Assembly (NCBI RefSeq): GCF_030704535.1
Contig: NC_081822.1
Location: forward strand, 8,412,501 to 8,476,500
DNA length: 64,000 nt
Reading direction: 5' to 3'
Source of the DNA: Vitis vinifera
Lineage: Eukaryota > Streptophyta > Magnoliopsida > Vitales > Vitaceae
The notes under the pieces are model-generated. The model saw only the letters and a program-made list of their open reading frames with translations, ran no database searches and was not told the origin of the DNA. Shown here one piece after another: positions 1-12,534 of the stretch. Position 1 is the stretch's first letter. Each line of letters starts with the position of its first letter. A program made the translations under genes and the position numbers.

Positions 1-3000
1 ACCCCTCCGAAAACCAAGAAAAAAAAATACTTTCACCTCACTCCTTCCCAAAATACCCTCCGCATTCCACAACGGCTCTCTCACCGCCACCCTCCCCTCT
101 CGGCGTCATTTACAATCCTACCCCCGCCCTCTCCCCGGAATAATATAAGGTATAAAACAGCACATAAACCACGGACCACGTGACTCCGGAATCGTATACG
201 GTATACAATCACGGATTAGTTTTCGGCACGAGGGAGGTTTTCTTCAATTCAGGCTTTTTTTCTTCGAATTATGGGACGCCAATTAATTTCTCTAAACAAC
301 CCACACCCACTCGATAGCGTGTCGTTTAATGTGAATAAAATAAAATGTAGAGGGTTCCAAATGTAGAAAATGATTTAATCGGGATGATGTTTGTTTGGAG
401 GTAGGAAAGTTAGCGGGGGTGGGGAGAGGTGAGTAAAGGGAGAGGACGGGAGAGGTAGACCCACGTAATAGACATAGCCAGCTGGTGGTCTCCTACCCTC
501 ACATGGCCTTTTAGTATCTCTAACTTGGCTCTTCCCCACATTCTGTCAGTCAGACCTATATGGTCCCACTTTTTTCATTACCTGTTCGCATTTTCCAACT
601 TCTCATGGATTTAATCTTTTTTAACAGCTCATTCTGTAAATGCGTCCTCGCTTCAAGTCTGGCTTCATGGATTTCTGCCTTGAATTCATGGGTCTGAATT
701 GACTTCTAAGCTTCTCGTTTTTGCATTTGTTTTTGTTTTTTTTTTATAAGAGAAAGAAGGCTTTTAAAAGCATGCGCTAAATAATAAGAACAATGCTTTG
801 CATAATATATATCAGATGTGAGATGCCAAGGGATGGAAGGGCTATTCCGTAATTCAATCTGGCATTGGGGGTATTAGAAGTGAGGTGTGAGAGGTGTCCG
901 CATGCTTCTTTTGGAACGCTAATCATCAATTTATGTCGGTAATTTTTTAGCATTTATGTAAGAAATCTATAAAAATTAGTAGATAGATGATATTTTGATT
1001 AATACCTATTATTGAAGTATTATTATTAATCAGCTGAATGGTAAACCAGATCTGCATGCTTAGGGGGGAAAAAGAAAAAAAGAAAAAAAGAATAAAATTA
1101 ACCTCCCACCCACTTCAAAGAATGCCTTGATTAAGACAACTTTTGCAGCTGGAACTTAAGTCATGAGATGATGAGGCAAGGCAGAATTAGTTGTTGGGTC
1201 GTTGGATTGTTAAGAGGACCCAAAAAGAAAGTAATCAGAGTGGAAGACTAAGGACCACAAATGACAATGAAACCAGGCATATGCAATTTCCTACGTGGGT
1301 TCAGATCAGTGTATTGCCTCGCAAATGGCAACCATTTCCCATTGAATGTTAGCTTGTACGTATTCAATTGTACAAATCATTTGCCCATCCTAAGCTATAC
1401 ATGCTTGAAAGTTAAAATAAGGTGTTATTTCCCCACTCATAAGTTTGTGATGCTTTCGGATAATGGATTGCACCCAACCCTTAAGGTGGACCATCAACTA
1501 GTGGTATAAAACTTGGACCCCGGATTTTAGACATTTGAGTAGGAAATTGAAACTTTTGTGATCTGTTTCAAACACAACTATTCCATCTGCTTTGATAACT
1601 TTCCTTGGATGTGGTAGACTGCAAGTTAAGCAAACTGCCCCCACCCATCAATTTTTTCTGCAGCTCTCCGACTCCTTCATTCAGAAGGGAGAATTGAGAG
1701 AGAAAGAAAGCTTATTCAAAGTATCCCAATCCCAAGTTTCCTTTTCCCCAACCTAACGCTCTACTCTTGGATTTTTGCATTCCGACCGTTAGCTTGGATG
1801 TAGGCCAAGCACCTATAGGCAGGCCCCACAATTTTTTTTCTTCCTTCTAATTAATTTGCCCTGGCAATGTAATTGCGTTGAATTCTAGTATAGGCGATCT
1901 TACCAACTACAGAAAATGCATAATATATATAATGTGAAAGGCAGCAGATTGAGATCACAAATAGTCTTGTAGCTTTTCATCCTAACTTACCAACCATGAT
2001 GATAGATATATGTAGGTCTACGTTTCCATTTACTAAAGACAACAATTTCTCTTCTAGAATCAGGTTTGAAAGTAATGGAAGTTGGTTTCCTTGTGAAGCC
2101 AGGCCAAATTTTCCACACCAGGGAGCACAGGGATAATTGAATTAAGGGCATAAAAAGTTTGCTATATCATTTATCTCTTCTGCCTGATTCTAGTTCGTTT
2201 AGGTAACACGTCATGGCTTTGTCCTCCCAGCTCTTAGGCCACCCTTCTGGAGGGCTAAAATCTCATTTCCATAACCCGTACTCCTCTCCAAACCCTGCAA
2301 AAACAATAATGTCACTTTCCTATTGCATTGCAATGTGGAAAGGGAAAGCAGTTATTTGATTCAGGATTGCGTGCAAGGAAAAAGTTGCAGATAATAAATC
2401 ATAATCGCAGGCTCTATATATAAGCTTTCACAATGGAATGAGCTAATCTTGGTTATCCTTAGGGAAAAGATGCTACTGATCCATAGGTGGCTGAGCAACT
2501 CCCCCCTTTCCATATGCCATGGTCCTCCCTTTTTATATTCTTCAATTTCCTTGCGTATATCACCTTCAGACTTGATCACAGCAACTTTCCCTTTTTTTGT
2601 TCTTTTCTTTTAGTGTAGCCCTTTTTCATGGGTGAAGCAATGAATTCAGCTTTCTGCCATAAACTGCCCATAATTACTGTTTTGACACAAATGTTCTCAT
2701 TAACCCACATGTTTGAACAAAAATAAAATCAATTTTGAGCCAATGAGGTGGCTTCCTCCTCTAAATTTGATAGAGCAGCTTACGCTTTCTTTATTCCCAC
2801 TTCCACCACCCCTACTTTTTCCTTGTGCTTTCTACCCATGTGAAAACTCGGCATCACATGCTCCCACCTCCTTTACATCCCACCATTATTCCAACCCTTC
2901 TTTTGTCATAGGAGCACCCATCTTTCTGTCCCCTTTCATTAGATCATTCCCACACCCTACTCTCCTTCGTTTACCAGAATTATTAATACCATTATTAAAA

Positions 3001-4400
3001 CATACTTTAGACGGTCTTAGGGTCCAATCAGGCAGTTCCGTTAATCAGTGCACTCATTTTCGTTTTAAGTACATTAAAAATCCTAGATTAGGGTTTCATA
3101 GAGGAGATATGATTCCAATGGTGCAATTATCACTGCATGGCCCCTCTTGTCATCCTAAAGCAAAAAATGTGTATGCAATCTAATTGTGCTTCCTTTTTTA
3201 GTTTTGTCTTCCATCATTTCTTGTCTTGGATTAAAACTGCAGAGCCTCTTAAAGCGCTCCCCCCTCTCGCTATCTGATTCTGGGCTCATGAGTTTAAAAG
3301 GCTGTGGAGAGTAGTGGAGACACAGCATGTGCAGCACTGCAAGTGACGCTCATGCGCATGGGTGAAAATGTGTGGTTGGTCCTAATACTATGAGGAATAT
3401 ATCTATATTTATATGTGGGTTTTGGCATAATGAGTGAGTAGGGGTTTTGACATTTCTCCATTATATCCAGTCCAATCAAATCCAGCATGCGTTAATTGGA
3501 GATAGGTGATGCTATGGAGTGGAACAACTGGAAAGTGTCCTAACCCCATATGCCCCATCGCCTTCTTTAATTATTTTTCTTTTTCCTAAACATATATTTT
3601 ATTGTTTTGGCGTTTATGGATGCAGCTCCACATGCTTTCAGAATTTATACCGTGCTATAAATTTAAAATTTTTTAAAGCAATCTTTTCCGTTAGGGAAAT
3701 GTGACAACCAAAAAGGCAACGTGCACTTAATCTCTTTTGTTTATTTATGTAATGACACAAAATTTGCCATCAATACCAAATCTTCATATCTTTAAGAAGC
3801 CTTTTTTAATGAAAGTGCTAAAACCATTTTTCAAATTAAAATTATTTTTTAAAAACACTTCCAAACAGAGTCTTACTTTTATAAAAAAATAAAAAAAAAA
3901 AGTGATTTTATATTCATATATTATTATCACCTTCTGATTCCAAATGATATAAACCCTTCCTATCAAGCAAAACTGATAAATCAGATGCTTTGAGGCCAAT
4001 AATTCAAAGCTGTATACAGATGAAAATTCTATAAAGTATACATTGTCAAATCCAAAAGATATTCAGATTAGCACCTGAGAAGGGAGTCGACAACCTTAAA
4101 ACTAGCATAAACGAAGGGACAAAGTTCTAATCATCACCCTAAAATGTACTCAAAAGACACTAAAGATAGCCTGAAGAAACAAAAGATAACTTGAAGAAAC
4201 AAGTCTAGTCCAAAGCTCCATATGGAATATCACTATCGCTTGTGATATTTAGAAGATAAATATGCGAAATTTAAAAGAAACGTACCCTAAATACACTTTT
4301 TGTAAACTAGAGTGAAGCAAAAAAGTAACACAAAAAATTCGATCCTTCCCAAATCAGTCCATCTTTATTAAAGAACTTTTGCTTTATTTATTTTCCTTTC
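1..4400. other. Intergenic, no gene recognised
   Basis: No reading frame here resembles a known protein and none shows splice-consistent coding. The first 200 bases are C-rich and contain a perfect G-box, CACGTG, at 177-182 and a TATAAAA at 151-157. That would fit a promoter for a gene just outside the window, but no transcript can be placed. The rest is AT-rich single-copy-looking DNA with short poly(A)/poly(T) tracts. Confidence 0.5.
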
Positions 4401-4418
4401 ACTTGGAAATACTAGCCC

Positions 4419-4642
4419 TATCATTATTTTTAATTACATTTTATAGTTAAAAAATAATATTAAGAATTTATAATTAAAAAAAAAAAACAATTCTTAGCTA
4501 ACTAACTTAATTTGAATTCAAATTTAAAAAATATATTTATATCATTATTTTTAATTGCTTTTTATAGTTAAGAATAATATTAAGAATTTATAATTAAAAA
4601 AATCAATTTTGGTCAACTAACTTAATTTGAATTCAAAGTATA
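4419..4642. repeat. 121-bp tandem duplication
   Basis: Two head-to-tail copies of an AT-rich segment start at 4419 and 4540 (period 121). Both begin with TATCATTATTTTTAATT and both contain TTAATTTGAATTCAAA near their ends. They differ by scattered substitutions and a short indel near the middle. Non-coding; it looks like a simple local duplication. Confidence 0.75.
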
Positions 4643-5033
4643 AATAAGGACATAATTAATTAATTATTTGATGGTGCCACCGTTATTTTTACTATTAGAT
4701 TGTATGGTAAGTGATGATAGGATTTTGGATATAATTATAGTATAGAAATGTATTTTTTTTCAATAGATATATAATAAATGCCTCAATTAGGTGGGCCACA
4801 TACATATTTTTTAAGTCTCATTATTTATACCTTATTTTTTATTTATTTATATCCTAATACATTAGTCTTATTTGTTTGTACACTCCTAAAATACTTAAAT
4901 CTCGGCAAGCATATTCAACAATCCAAATTTGAAGTTTTATGGGGTTACTAAAGTACCTTAGTATTTTCATGGATATACTAAAAATTAATGTTTTAAACAT
5001 TGGATTAGACTAGATGGTCCAATTGGTTAAACC

Positions 5034-5185
5034 ACCAATGGATCATCTTTTCAATCTAATTGGTTGAATCCAGTTGTTTGGCTATTAAAATTATGTTAAA
5101 CCGTTCAAATCACCAGTTGGGTTGTCAAGTAGACCCGATCAAGGGTTGGTTGACAAAATTTACTAGGCTATTCAAATGTAATACA
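5034..5185 (+). repeat. Dispersed ~185-bp repeat, copy 1
   Basis: This stretch matches 8509-8660 in the same orientation. Shared landmarks are TTGGCTATT, AACC followed by TTCAAA, TTGGGTTGTC, and GGTTGACAAAA followed by TTTA. The two copies lie on either side of Gypsy-1. Removing the element and one copy of its target duplication puts them head to tail with a spacing of about 185 bp. The nature of the parent repeat (TRIM-like LTR pair or satellite dimer) is not clear. Confidence 0.65.
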
Positions 5186-5215
5186 TATCTTTATTGGGTA
5201 GCCCTAGTGGGCTAC

Positions 5216-5713
5216 TGTCAGCCCCTTAGTCTCTTGACCCAATGATGGAGGAAAGGGCCTCATGGGAAGGCCTTGCACCCATGGGGATCCTAGATGGAGA
5301 GCAAGGATAGCCTGGAGGTTTGGTGGTTCAAACCCCAGGAGACAAATAAGGAGACCGATAGGACACCATGCGCACGCTCCAGACGAACACCACGCGCGCA
5401 CACTAGACAAGCACCCCGTGTGCGCCAAACGAGCACCATGCGCGTGTCAGATGGGCACCGCATGCGCACCAGACGAACACTACACGTGCGCTAGACGGAT
5501 ACCATGCACACAACAGTCTCGCGCGCTAGGCCGCACCAATGCGCACACCAGGCCACACTTGTGCGCATATCAGGGCATATATGGGACTATGGAGTTGGTG
5601 CAGATGAAGGGTGAGGTTTATTATGAAATATAATTATTAATTATTTAAATATTTCATTATGTTTTCTCAAATGGGTCTAATGTCTCCTCCAAACATCTTG
5701 AAAAAGTCCTGCC
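5216..5713 (+). repeat. Gypsy-1 left LTR, 3' part deleted
   Basis: It aligns with 6910-7395 through shared blocks such as CCCAATGATGGAGGAAA, AGGCCTTGCACCCATG and TATGGAGTTGGTGCAGATGA. Similarity stops near 5713, where integrase coding sequence begins. About 1.1 kb of LTR is missing compared with the right copy. Positions 5364-5514 hold a GC-rich internal minisatellite with a unit of 22-24 bp. Confidence 0.85.
5364..5514 (+). repeat. GC-rich minisatellite inside LTR, ~22-24-bp unit
   Basis: About six units, each starting CACC or CACT, carry a CpG-rich middle such as GCGCGCAC and end near AGACGAA. The right LTR has the same array at 7062-7213 in diverged form. CpG density is far higher than in the surrounding DNA. 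In the right copy many CpGs have become TG or CA, as expected from methylation-driven decay. Confidence 0.75.
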
Positions 5714-6850
5714 TAGTTTGTCAGATAGATACGACCGAGAGGAAGAAGGCTGCAAGGTTGTTATAGCCCCTCCCCATTCCAGAAAAACCTTGGGAAAGCG
5801 TTTCCATGGATTTCATCACCTAATTTCCAAAGGTTCGTGACTTCAAATCTATCTTTGTTATTGTGGATAGATTTTCTAAGTACTCTGTGTTTATACCTGC
5901 TCTTAATGCATGTCTTGCGAAGGAAGCAGTTAAGTTGTTCTTCAGCCATGTTGTAAAGCACTTTGGATTGCCTCGAGACATAGTAAGTGATCATGATGCA
6001 CGATTCACAGGCCATTTTTTGGTGGAGCTGTTCAAACTCTTAGGTTTGGAGTTGAAGTTTTCCACAACCAATCATCCTCGAACTGATGGGCAGATAGAGA
6101 GGATCAATGCATTATTGGAGGAGTACCTTAGGCACTATGTGACAACAACACAAAAAAAACTAGATTGATTTGCTCGACATTGCCCAGTTGTGTTACAATC
6201 TATAAATGAGTTTAGCAACAAGGATTAAGTCCCTTTGAATTGGCTATTAGGGTGCAAGTAAGGATGCCTTTGGAGGTGGCCAAGCAAAAAGCAGGAGGAA
6301 ATAGCCATGCAGCCTACAAATTGGCTTGGTCCCAGCATGAGATGTTTGATGAAACCCGAGACAGTCTAAAGAAAGTAGCCAGACGGATGAAGAAGTATGC
6401 ATATCGTGATCGTCGGCCCTTGGAATTTCAGATTGGGAACAAAGTCCTCCTGAAATTGATTCCTCAGATATGGAAGAAAATTAGCAGCAAGACAAGGTAG
6501 AGAGGTCTGATTCTTAAATATGATGGACCATTTAAGGTGATAAAATGGGTGGGGCAGGTGGCCTACATGTTAAAGCTACCTAAGAGCCTCAAGGTTCACC
6601 CAACTTTTCATGTCAGCTTTCTAAAGCCATACCATGAAGATCCGGATGCATAGAGGGTGCAAGCAAAACAGACCCCTCCCTTGGTCATGAAACAATGTGA
6701 TCAAGAGGTGGAGAAAATCTTGAATCACAGGAACATGGAACATAGTAGAAAGAGTCAATGAATTGATTTCTTGGTTCAGTGGAAGAAGACTTCAAAAGCA
6801 GAAGCTACATGGGAAAAAATGTTACCTTGTGGCAGTTTTAGGAGGCAGTC
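5708..6850 (+). pseudogene. Gypsy-1 integrase plus chromodomain relic
   Basis: Conceptual translation gives the tail of a zinc-binding motif (CLVCQ near 5717), then a Ty3-type integrase core: SMDFIT (first Asp, ~5802), VSDHDARFTGHF (second Asp, ~5985) and GQIERINALLEEYLR (catalytic Glu, ~6090). Next come the GPY/F-like segment ([14 protein letters not shown] near 6520) and [17 protein letters not shown] near 6590. A chromodomain-like end follows (EVEKILNHRN near 6710, then FLVQWKK and ATWEK near 6770-6815). In-frame stops occur near 6166, 6498, 6650 and 6759, and there are frame changes, so no functional protein is made. The chromodomain places it in the chromovirus branch. Confidence 0.85.
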
Positions 6851-6909
6851 CAAGCATATTGGCGAACTAAGTCGACGAGGGCGTCGACTTCAATAGGTGG
6901 GGGTGGGTT

Positions 6910-8502
6910 TGTCAACCCATTAGCCTTTTGACCCAATGATGGAGGAAATAACCTCATGTGAAGGCCTTGCACCCATGAGGGTCCTAGATAGAGAGTAGGG
7001 ATAGCCTGGAGGTTTGGTGGTACAAACCCTAGGAGATAAATAAGGAGACCGGCAGGACAGACACTGACCGCACACGCGCCAAATGAGCACATCGTGCACA
7101 CCAAACGGACACCATGATTGTGCCAAACGAACACCAAGCATGCGCTAAACAGGCACCGTGCGTGCACCAAACAAACACCATGTGTGTTCCAGACGAGTAT
7201 CGCGCGCGCACAACATTCTCTCACACCAGGTCGCGCTCATGCGTGCACACCAAGGCATATGTGGGGCTATGGAGTTGGTGCAGATGAAAGGTGAGGTTTC
7301 TTATGGAATATAATTATTAATTATTTAAACATTCCATTATGTCTCCTCAAGGGGGTCTAATGTTTCCTCTAGACATCTTGAGAATGACCTGTAATGCTCT
7401 TTAAGGGGAAGAGAGGTAGGTGACTCAAGGGAGCACCACGACAAGGCCTTGGGCATGCCTAAGACACTCATATGACACTCAAGCATGCACACATGGGCTC
7501 CAAAACATGTGTGGTGTGCACCCTATGGCCATAACGGCACGGGGCCTAATGTGGCCTACCACTTCCTTGCACTGGCACAAAGATGCCTAAAAGTTTGTGC
7601 AGTGAGCCAGCTGGAGAAGCTATGGGCACAATGCCATGGTTCGACGGGGTGCTAGATGCGCAATTGACTCAGACCCATGATGTCTCTACATGGCGTAGGG
7701 GCGTAATGCCCTGTGCACCAGGAAGGAACAACCATGGGCATAATGTCATGGCTCGTTGTTGTGGAGCCTTGACCTGATAGATGGAGCTAGACACATGCTC
7801 GGGCCATGGGCACCTTGACATGACATGGGCTCAAACATCAGTGTAGGGAAGGCACACTGATACACTAGACACCTAGTTAGCTAGTTGACACATGTTGCTG
7901 ATTCAGAAGGCCTTGATCAGAGACACTTTGGTGGGCACCCGTTCACAGGAGACACCTTACAGGGAGAAAGCTGCTTATTAGGGGGACTCATCATTAACTC
8001 AATGAAAAGGGCTTGAGGAGATGACAACTAGTTAGTGGCAGCAGGTTGATCAGAACAGCACTCAGCAGCAAGGAACTGGCAGATGGTTGTGATACTGGTA
8101 GCTGGTGCAAAGAGACACCTTGGTTCGAAAGGGTGTCTCTAGCTGGGTGGTTATGCAAGTAGTTATAGCAATTGCATAACCAAAGGTAAGCTTCTTGGTT
8201 TGAATTTCAAAATGCAAATTGCAAACTGGGTCATACATCTTTGAGACGGAGCATGATGGTGTTTTTGAATGCTTAGGAATTTAAGCATTGTAATCTCTGA
8301 CTCGGGCAAAGTGTTGAGACACTTTGAAAACAATTTTGTATCTTGTAGTTGATTGGAATTATACAAGTTGGGAAGTGTTCCTGTAATTGTTTGGGCCTAT
8401 TACATTGCTTTTATAAGGGTCGAAGAGAAAGGTTGACTAAGAAATGGTACTTAGCATCGCACACACTGTGAAAAATTTGGACAAATTATCAGGGGTGTGA
8501 CA
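6910..8502 (+). repeat. Gypsy-1 right LTR (~1.6 kb)
   Basis: It starts TGTCA just after a G-rich polypurine tract (AGGTGGGGGTGGGTT, 6895-6909) and ends GGTGTGACA. The first ~485 bases match the left LTR. The remainder (7396-8502) has no partner because of the deletion. The second GC-rich minisatellite is at 7062-7213. The short open frames here are LTR noise. Confidence 0.85.
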
Positions 8503-8508
8503 ACTACC

Positions 8509-8660
8509 ATCGATTGGTGACCTCTTAAGCCCAATGGATTGAATCCAATTATTTGGCTATTGAACCAATGCTAAACCTTTCAAACCGCCAATTGGGTTGT
8601 CGAGCTAAACCCAATCAAAGATTGGTTGACAAAAAATTTATTAGATTCCTCGAATATAAC
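8509..8660 (+). repeat. Dispersed ~185-bp repeat, copy 2
   Basis: This is the partner of 5034-5185, starting right after the Gypsy-1 target-site duplication. A more diverged third relative seems to lie at about 10818-10925, with TCGATGACCT, ATTATTTG-like, AAACCATTCGAATCCCAA and GAGTTATCG blocks in the same order. Confidence 0.6.
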
Positions 8661-9960
8661 ATTAAGTTGCACTTAAGCCCACCATCCAAGTTGGCTATAT
8701 ATATTTGCGATGTGGGACTAATTATTAACCCAAGGGGAATTGAGTCGTAAAAGCAAAGGAACGGACTAGTGAGCCACTCATTTACTTTGTTATCTATTAT
8801 AGTACAATAACTTAAATAATAATATAGACACATTGAAGTATTTTTCTACATTTTCATCGTATAAAACCATTAAATAAGTATAAATATTTACAATATTTTA
8901 TTTCTATAATAACTATATAATGATAAGTATGAAAATAATATAAATTAATTAATATAAGAATTTTTAAAATTTTAAAATAATAAGATATATAGACATGTAG
9001 ATAAAATTAAATATTATAATCTTCCTTTCATCTTAAATATATCTTCATACTTAAATATTATATATATTTTATTTAATGAAAATTCAAATATTAATACATT
9101 TATATTTATCTTTATTATTTAATTTGACATATCATTTTTTTAAATGAAATATTATTAAAATTTTCAATTATATATATACATTCTTAATTTCTTATAATTA
9201 TTTTTAATTTTATATATTATATAAAATTAAATATTTATGATATTACAAATATTCAACCATCAATTTGACCGTAGACCGATTTAATGACCAATCTAATTAT
9301 AAAAACATTGCTAAAATGTGATGTTTGGTATCAAATTATCACCGTCCACCCATCAATGATAAAAATTTGTAATATAAGTATTAGTATTATCATCATTTTC
9401 CACAATTAAGAATATAATTTCTTGCTAAAAATAACATGTTATTAATTTAAAAAAAAACAATACATTTAAATTTGATATGTTGATAACCTTTTTAAAATCA
9501 TGCCAGCCTTTTCTTTCTTTTTTTTTTTTCCCCCTAAACCACATTAGTTGAACTTTCCCTTTTCCTTTTTTTCTTTTTTAAACCATTTGAATTTTATTCT
9601 TTTCATCTAAGCTCTTTATATTTTATATTTTTATTATTGCTCACCAACATTGACATTGAAATATATATATATATAATGATTTGTTTCATGTTTGATTTTA
9701 TTATTAAAATATAAAAAATAAATAAATATAATTAAAATTACTTAAAAATTTATCTATTTTGAAATTATTTAATTTTTATATAATAAAATAAAATAAGTAA
9801 AATGAATTTGAAAAATAGTATAAAAATAATTTATTGACTTTAATTTTTTTTTTCTTCTACTTTTTTTTCCCTCAAATTTTTCTAGAACCAAACATAGTTT
9901 ATGTATTCCTAATTCATGGATTTTGTTTTAAATTATGATAACAAGAAACAAAGAGATGAA

Positions 9961-10068
9961 GAGTGATTTTAAAAAACGTTTCTAACATTTTTAACACTTT
10001 AATAATATAATTTTTTAATAATTAAAAATATTAAAAATATTTTTTTAAATCATTATTAAACAAACTTG
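9961..10068. mobile_element. MITE family copy 1 (degenerate)
   Basis: It shares the family layout: GATTTTAAAAAACGTTT, a central AT-rich part with TTTTTAATA, then AAATCATTATTAAACAAACT as the inverted end. The left terminal GTTTGATAAT is missing, so no target duplication can be read. Confidence 0.5.
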
Positions 10069-10699
10069 AAATACGATAGATTATTTGTCATGATATTAGG
10101 TGGTAAAATATTGAGGATCTAAAAACCCTTTCTCATTTAGAGGTGACCACCTTATATTTTTAACACTAAAGATGTGTGTTTTTAAGGTTTGATTAGCAAT
10201 TATAAAATATTCTTTTTTTTTTTTTTAATCGTGGTATGAGATGGATTCATTTATCGACACTTGCAGGGGACATGTCATGCCTTCAGGTCATCTCATTCAG
10301 AGTTTTATCTTCTAGTGAGAACGGTTTTGATAGCCTCAATGATAGTTTTATCTTTTGTTTTTGTGTATGTGGCTTCGCGAATTGTATCTAGAATTGAGGT
10401 GTCGTGGAGTATTTCTTATTGATGATAGGTGCCTAGATTTTATGTAGCTATAAATTTTGCATGTAACTCCCCTCTGGGCTTGGTTGTAGTATGATAGGGA
10501 TTAGGAGAAATCAAACAGGCCCAATATGCCTTAGGCCATTCCAATATGCAAAGTTGTTTAACTAATAAGCAGACCGATTTGGAGCAGGTCTATTTCATTT
10601 TAACCTTCTCCATCCGAATTCCTATCTTCATTGAAAAAAAAAGAAAAGAAAAAAATCTTAAACGAGATGGATAGGAATGAATAATCTATAAGATTTTAA

Positions 10700-10795
10700 G
10701 AGTGTATTTGATAATAATTTTAAAAGTTTTTTTTTTTAAATTTTTTAATATTTAAAAATAATACTCAAACTAAAATCAATATCAAATGTATTTTA
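10700..10795. mobile_element. MITE family copy 2
   Basis: The left terminus GAGTGTATTTGATAATAATT follows TAA (10697-10699), the same 3-bp flank seen at copy 5. The right terminus (AATATCAAATGTATTTT) is diverged and its exact end is uncertain. Confidence 0.6.
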
Positions 10796-12534
10796 AAAAT
10801 CATATTAGACTAATTAACCTAGTCTTCAATCGATGACCTTTCTAGTTCGAATGGGACAAGTGAAATATTTATTTGTAAAATCAATATTAAACCATTCGAA
10901 TCCCAATAGTTGAGTTATCGTACCAAGGTTTCATTTGATTTTTTTGAGAATTGATTAAGTCCAAAATAGTAACGAGCTCCCACTTGGAGTAGGCCTAACC
11001 GCTCGGAATCCCTTAGTTTTTGCATGCAATTAATGTTCTTTTGATGAAAGATTAATTAATTATAGATAAGGAAAACTGGAAAAGAAACTATAACTCTATA
11101 TGCTTGTAAAAGTGGGGGCTAGACCACCGTGCCATGTAACCCCCTTTCTTAATATAGGTATAAACTAAAAATATATAGCAATGTTAATGTCCTTTTTTTT
11201 TTTTTTTCAAATTTTGTCATATAAAATCATTCAAAAAATATAAATATTCACATTTGCATTTATTTCTATAATATTTATGTAATTATAATTAGAAAAATAA
11301 TACAAATTAATTAATACGATAGATTTAAAAATATAAAAATATTAAGATAAAATTAAATATTATAATTTTCTTTTCCTACTTCAAAATTAAACATAATTTA
11401 GTTAATAAAATTTAAAATATTAATATATGTACATTTATCTTTATCATTTAATTTGATACATTAAGTATAAAAAATAAAATATTATTAAAATTTTTAATTA
11501 CATGTATTTAATACAAATAATTTTTTCAGTTTCATTTTGATTTTGAAAACTTGGTAATCTATTTTATTTTATTTTTAAAACTATTTAATTAATATATTGT
11601 GTAAATATTATAATTTATTTTTATAAAAAAAATATATTTTATTGTATACGTGTTTAAGAAATACAAAAATAAAAAATCAATTAAAATGTTTTTTATTTAA
11701 ATTATTCATAGAAACGAGATAAGAAAGAGAGGATAGGATAGGACATCATCACACTCCAAACCCAACCTAGGTTCAAAGAAAACTTTCAAATCTATCCTTA
11801 ACAATTTTTTCAAACCCTTTTTTTTTTTTTCCTATTTTCACGTGTCATGTAAGCAACACTTGGCTGTAAACAAAGGGCCATGGCCCATGGGCCTATTATC
11901 ATTTATCAGTCATGTGACACAACATGCAATTCAGTTCTTTTCATTTGTTACATAGTTCTCTCATACGTGCCAAAATGCAATTGTAATTTTTGTCTCAAAT
12001 TTTTAGCATGTGCATATATTATAATCGGGGCAATTATTGGAATTGTGATGTGACGTCTACTTTTTTTTCCTCCATCCACGACGAAATGCACCTAAAAAAG
12101 CACCTCCTGTCATTTTTGTACCATAATTATGCTCAACTGCTACCTTTAGGCCTCTACTTCAATTATGTAAATGCAATTGAATTGAAAATATCAACACAAA
12201 TCCCCTAGTTTGTGGTGGCTGTGTAGCCTTGCACTTGGACCCCTTCACAGATACAAAGAAAGGACATTGTCAAGTTCTTTCATGCATGGTCTCTCACCTA
12301 AAACATTTTTTTTTCAATTAATTACTAAAGGCTATAAATAGTTAGATTTAATTTAGAAAACAAAAACTTCATATTTGAATTCAATTAAGTCACCAATATT
12401 TACATTTAAATTTTAACTAATTTATTAATATTAAATTTTGAGTTAATTGTATATTATTGAACAAAAATTATTAGTCTCAAAAGATAATCCTCTTTCCTTT
12501 TTCTGTCTCTTACAAGTGTGCATTAAGGTAATTA

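Larger units (their letters stand above)
5216..8502 (+). mobile_element. Gypsy-1: deleted chromovirus-type Ty3/gypsy retrotransposon
   Basis: The element runs from TGTCA at 5216 to TGACA at 8502, a perfect terminal inverted pentamer. It is flanked by GCTAC (5211-5215) and ACTAC (8503-8507), a 5-bp target-site duplication with one transition. It holds a shortened left LTR, an integrase-chromodomain relic and a full-length right LTR. gag, protease, reverse transcriptase and RNase H are gone, as is the 3' two-thirds of the left LTR. One deletion from inside the left LTR into integrase explains this. Many differences between the LTR copies, plus several stops, point to an old insertion. Confidence 0.85.
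8840..12530. other. AT-rich intergenic DNA
   Basis: Very AT-rich, with no protein-like frames. It contains two degenerate MITE copies (about 9961-10068 and 10700-10795), the third relic of the ~185-bp repeat near 10820, and poly(T) runs near 9520, 10210, 11200 and 11820. Confidence 0.6.

Noticed and set aside
2713..3183. 156-codon open frame on the + strand, rich in Pro, Ser, His and Phe
   Set aside because: No domain, no family resemblance, composition follows local pyrimidine-rich DNA, and no splice or promoter support.
3801..3880. AAGTGCTAAAACC and AAAACACTTCCAAACAGAGTC as a possible extra MITE
   Set aside because: One end resembles other plant MITEs, but inverted ends and target duplication are not convincing and it does not match the 119-bp family.
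5262..5633. 123-codon Arg/His/Ala-rich frame with repeated CAPDEH-like units
   Set aside because: It is the translation of the GC-rich minisatellite inside the Gypsy-1 left LTR; the right LTR copy reads differently and is disrupted.
6838..7224. 128-codon Cys/Trp-rich minus frame
   Set aside because: Antisense reading of the LTR minisatellite in the right LTR.
11882..11893. GGCCCATGGGCC perfect 12-bp palindrome
   Set aside because: Short and isolated, with no gene nearby to regulate; a chance match is plausible.
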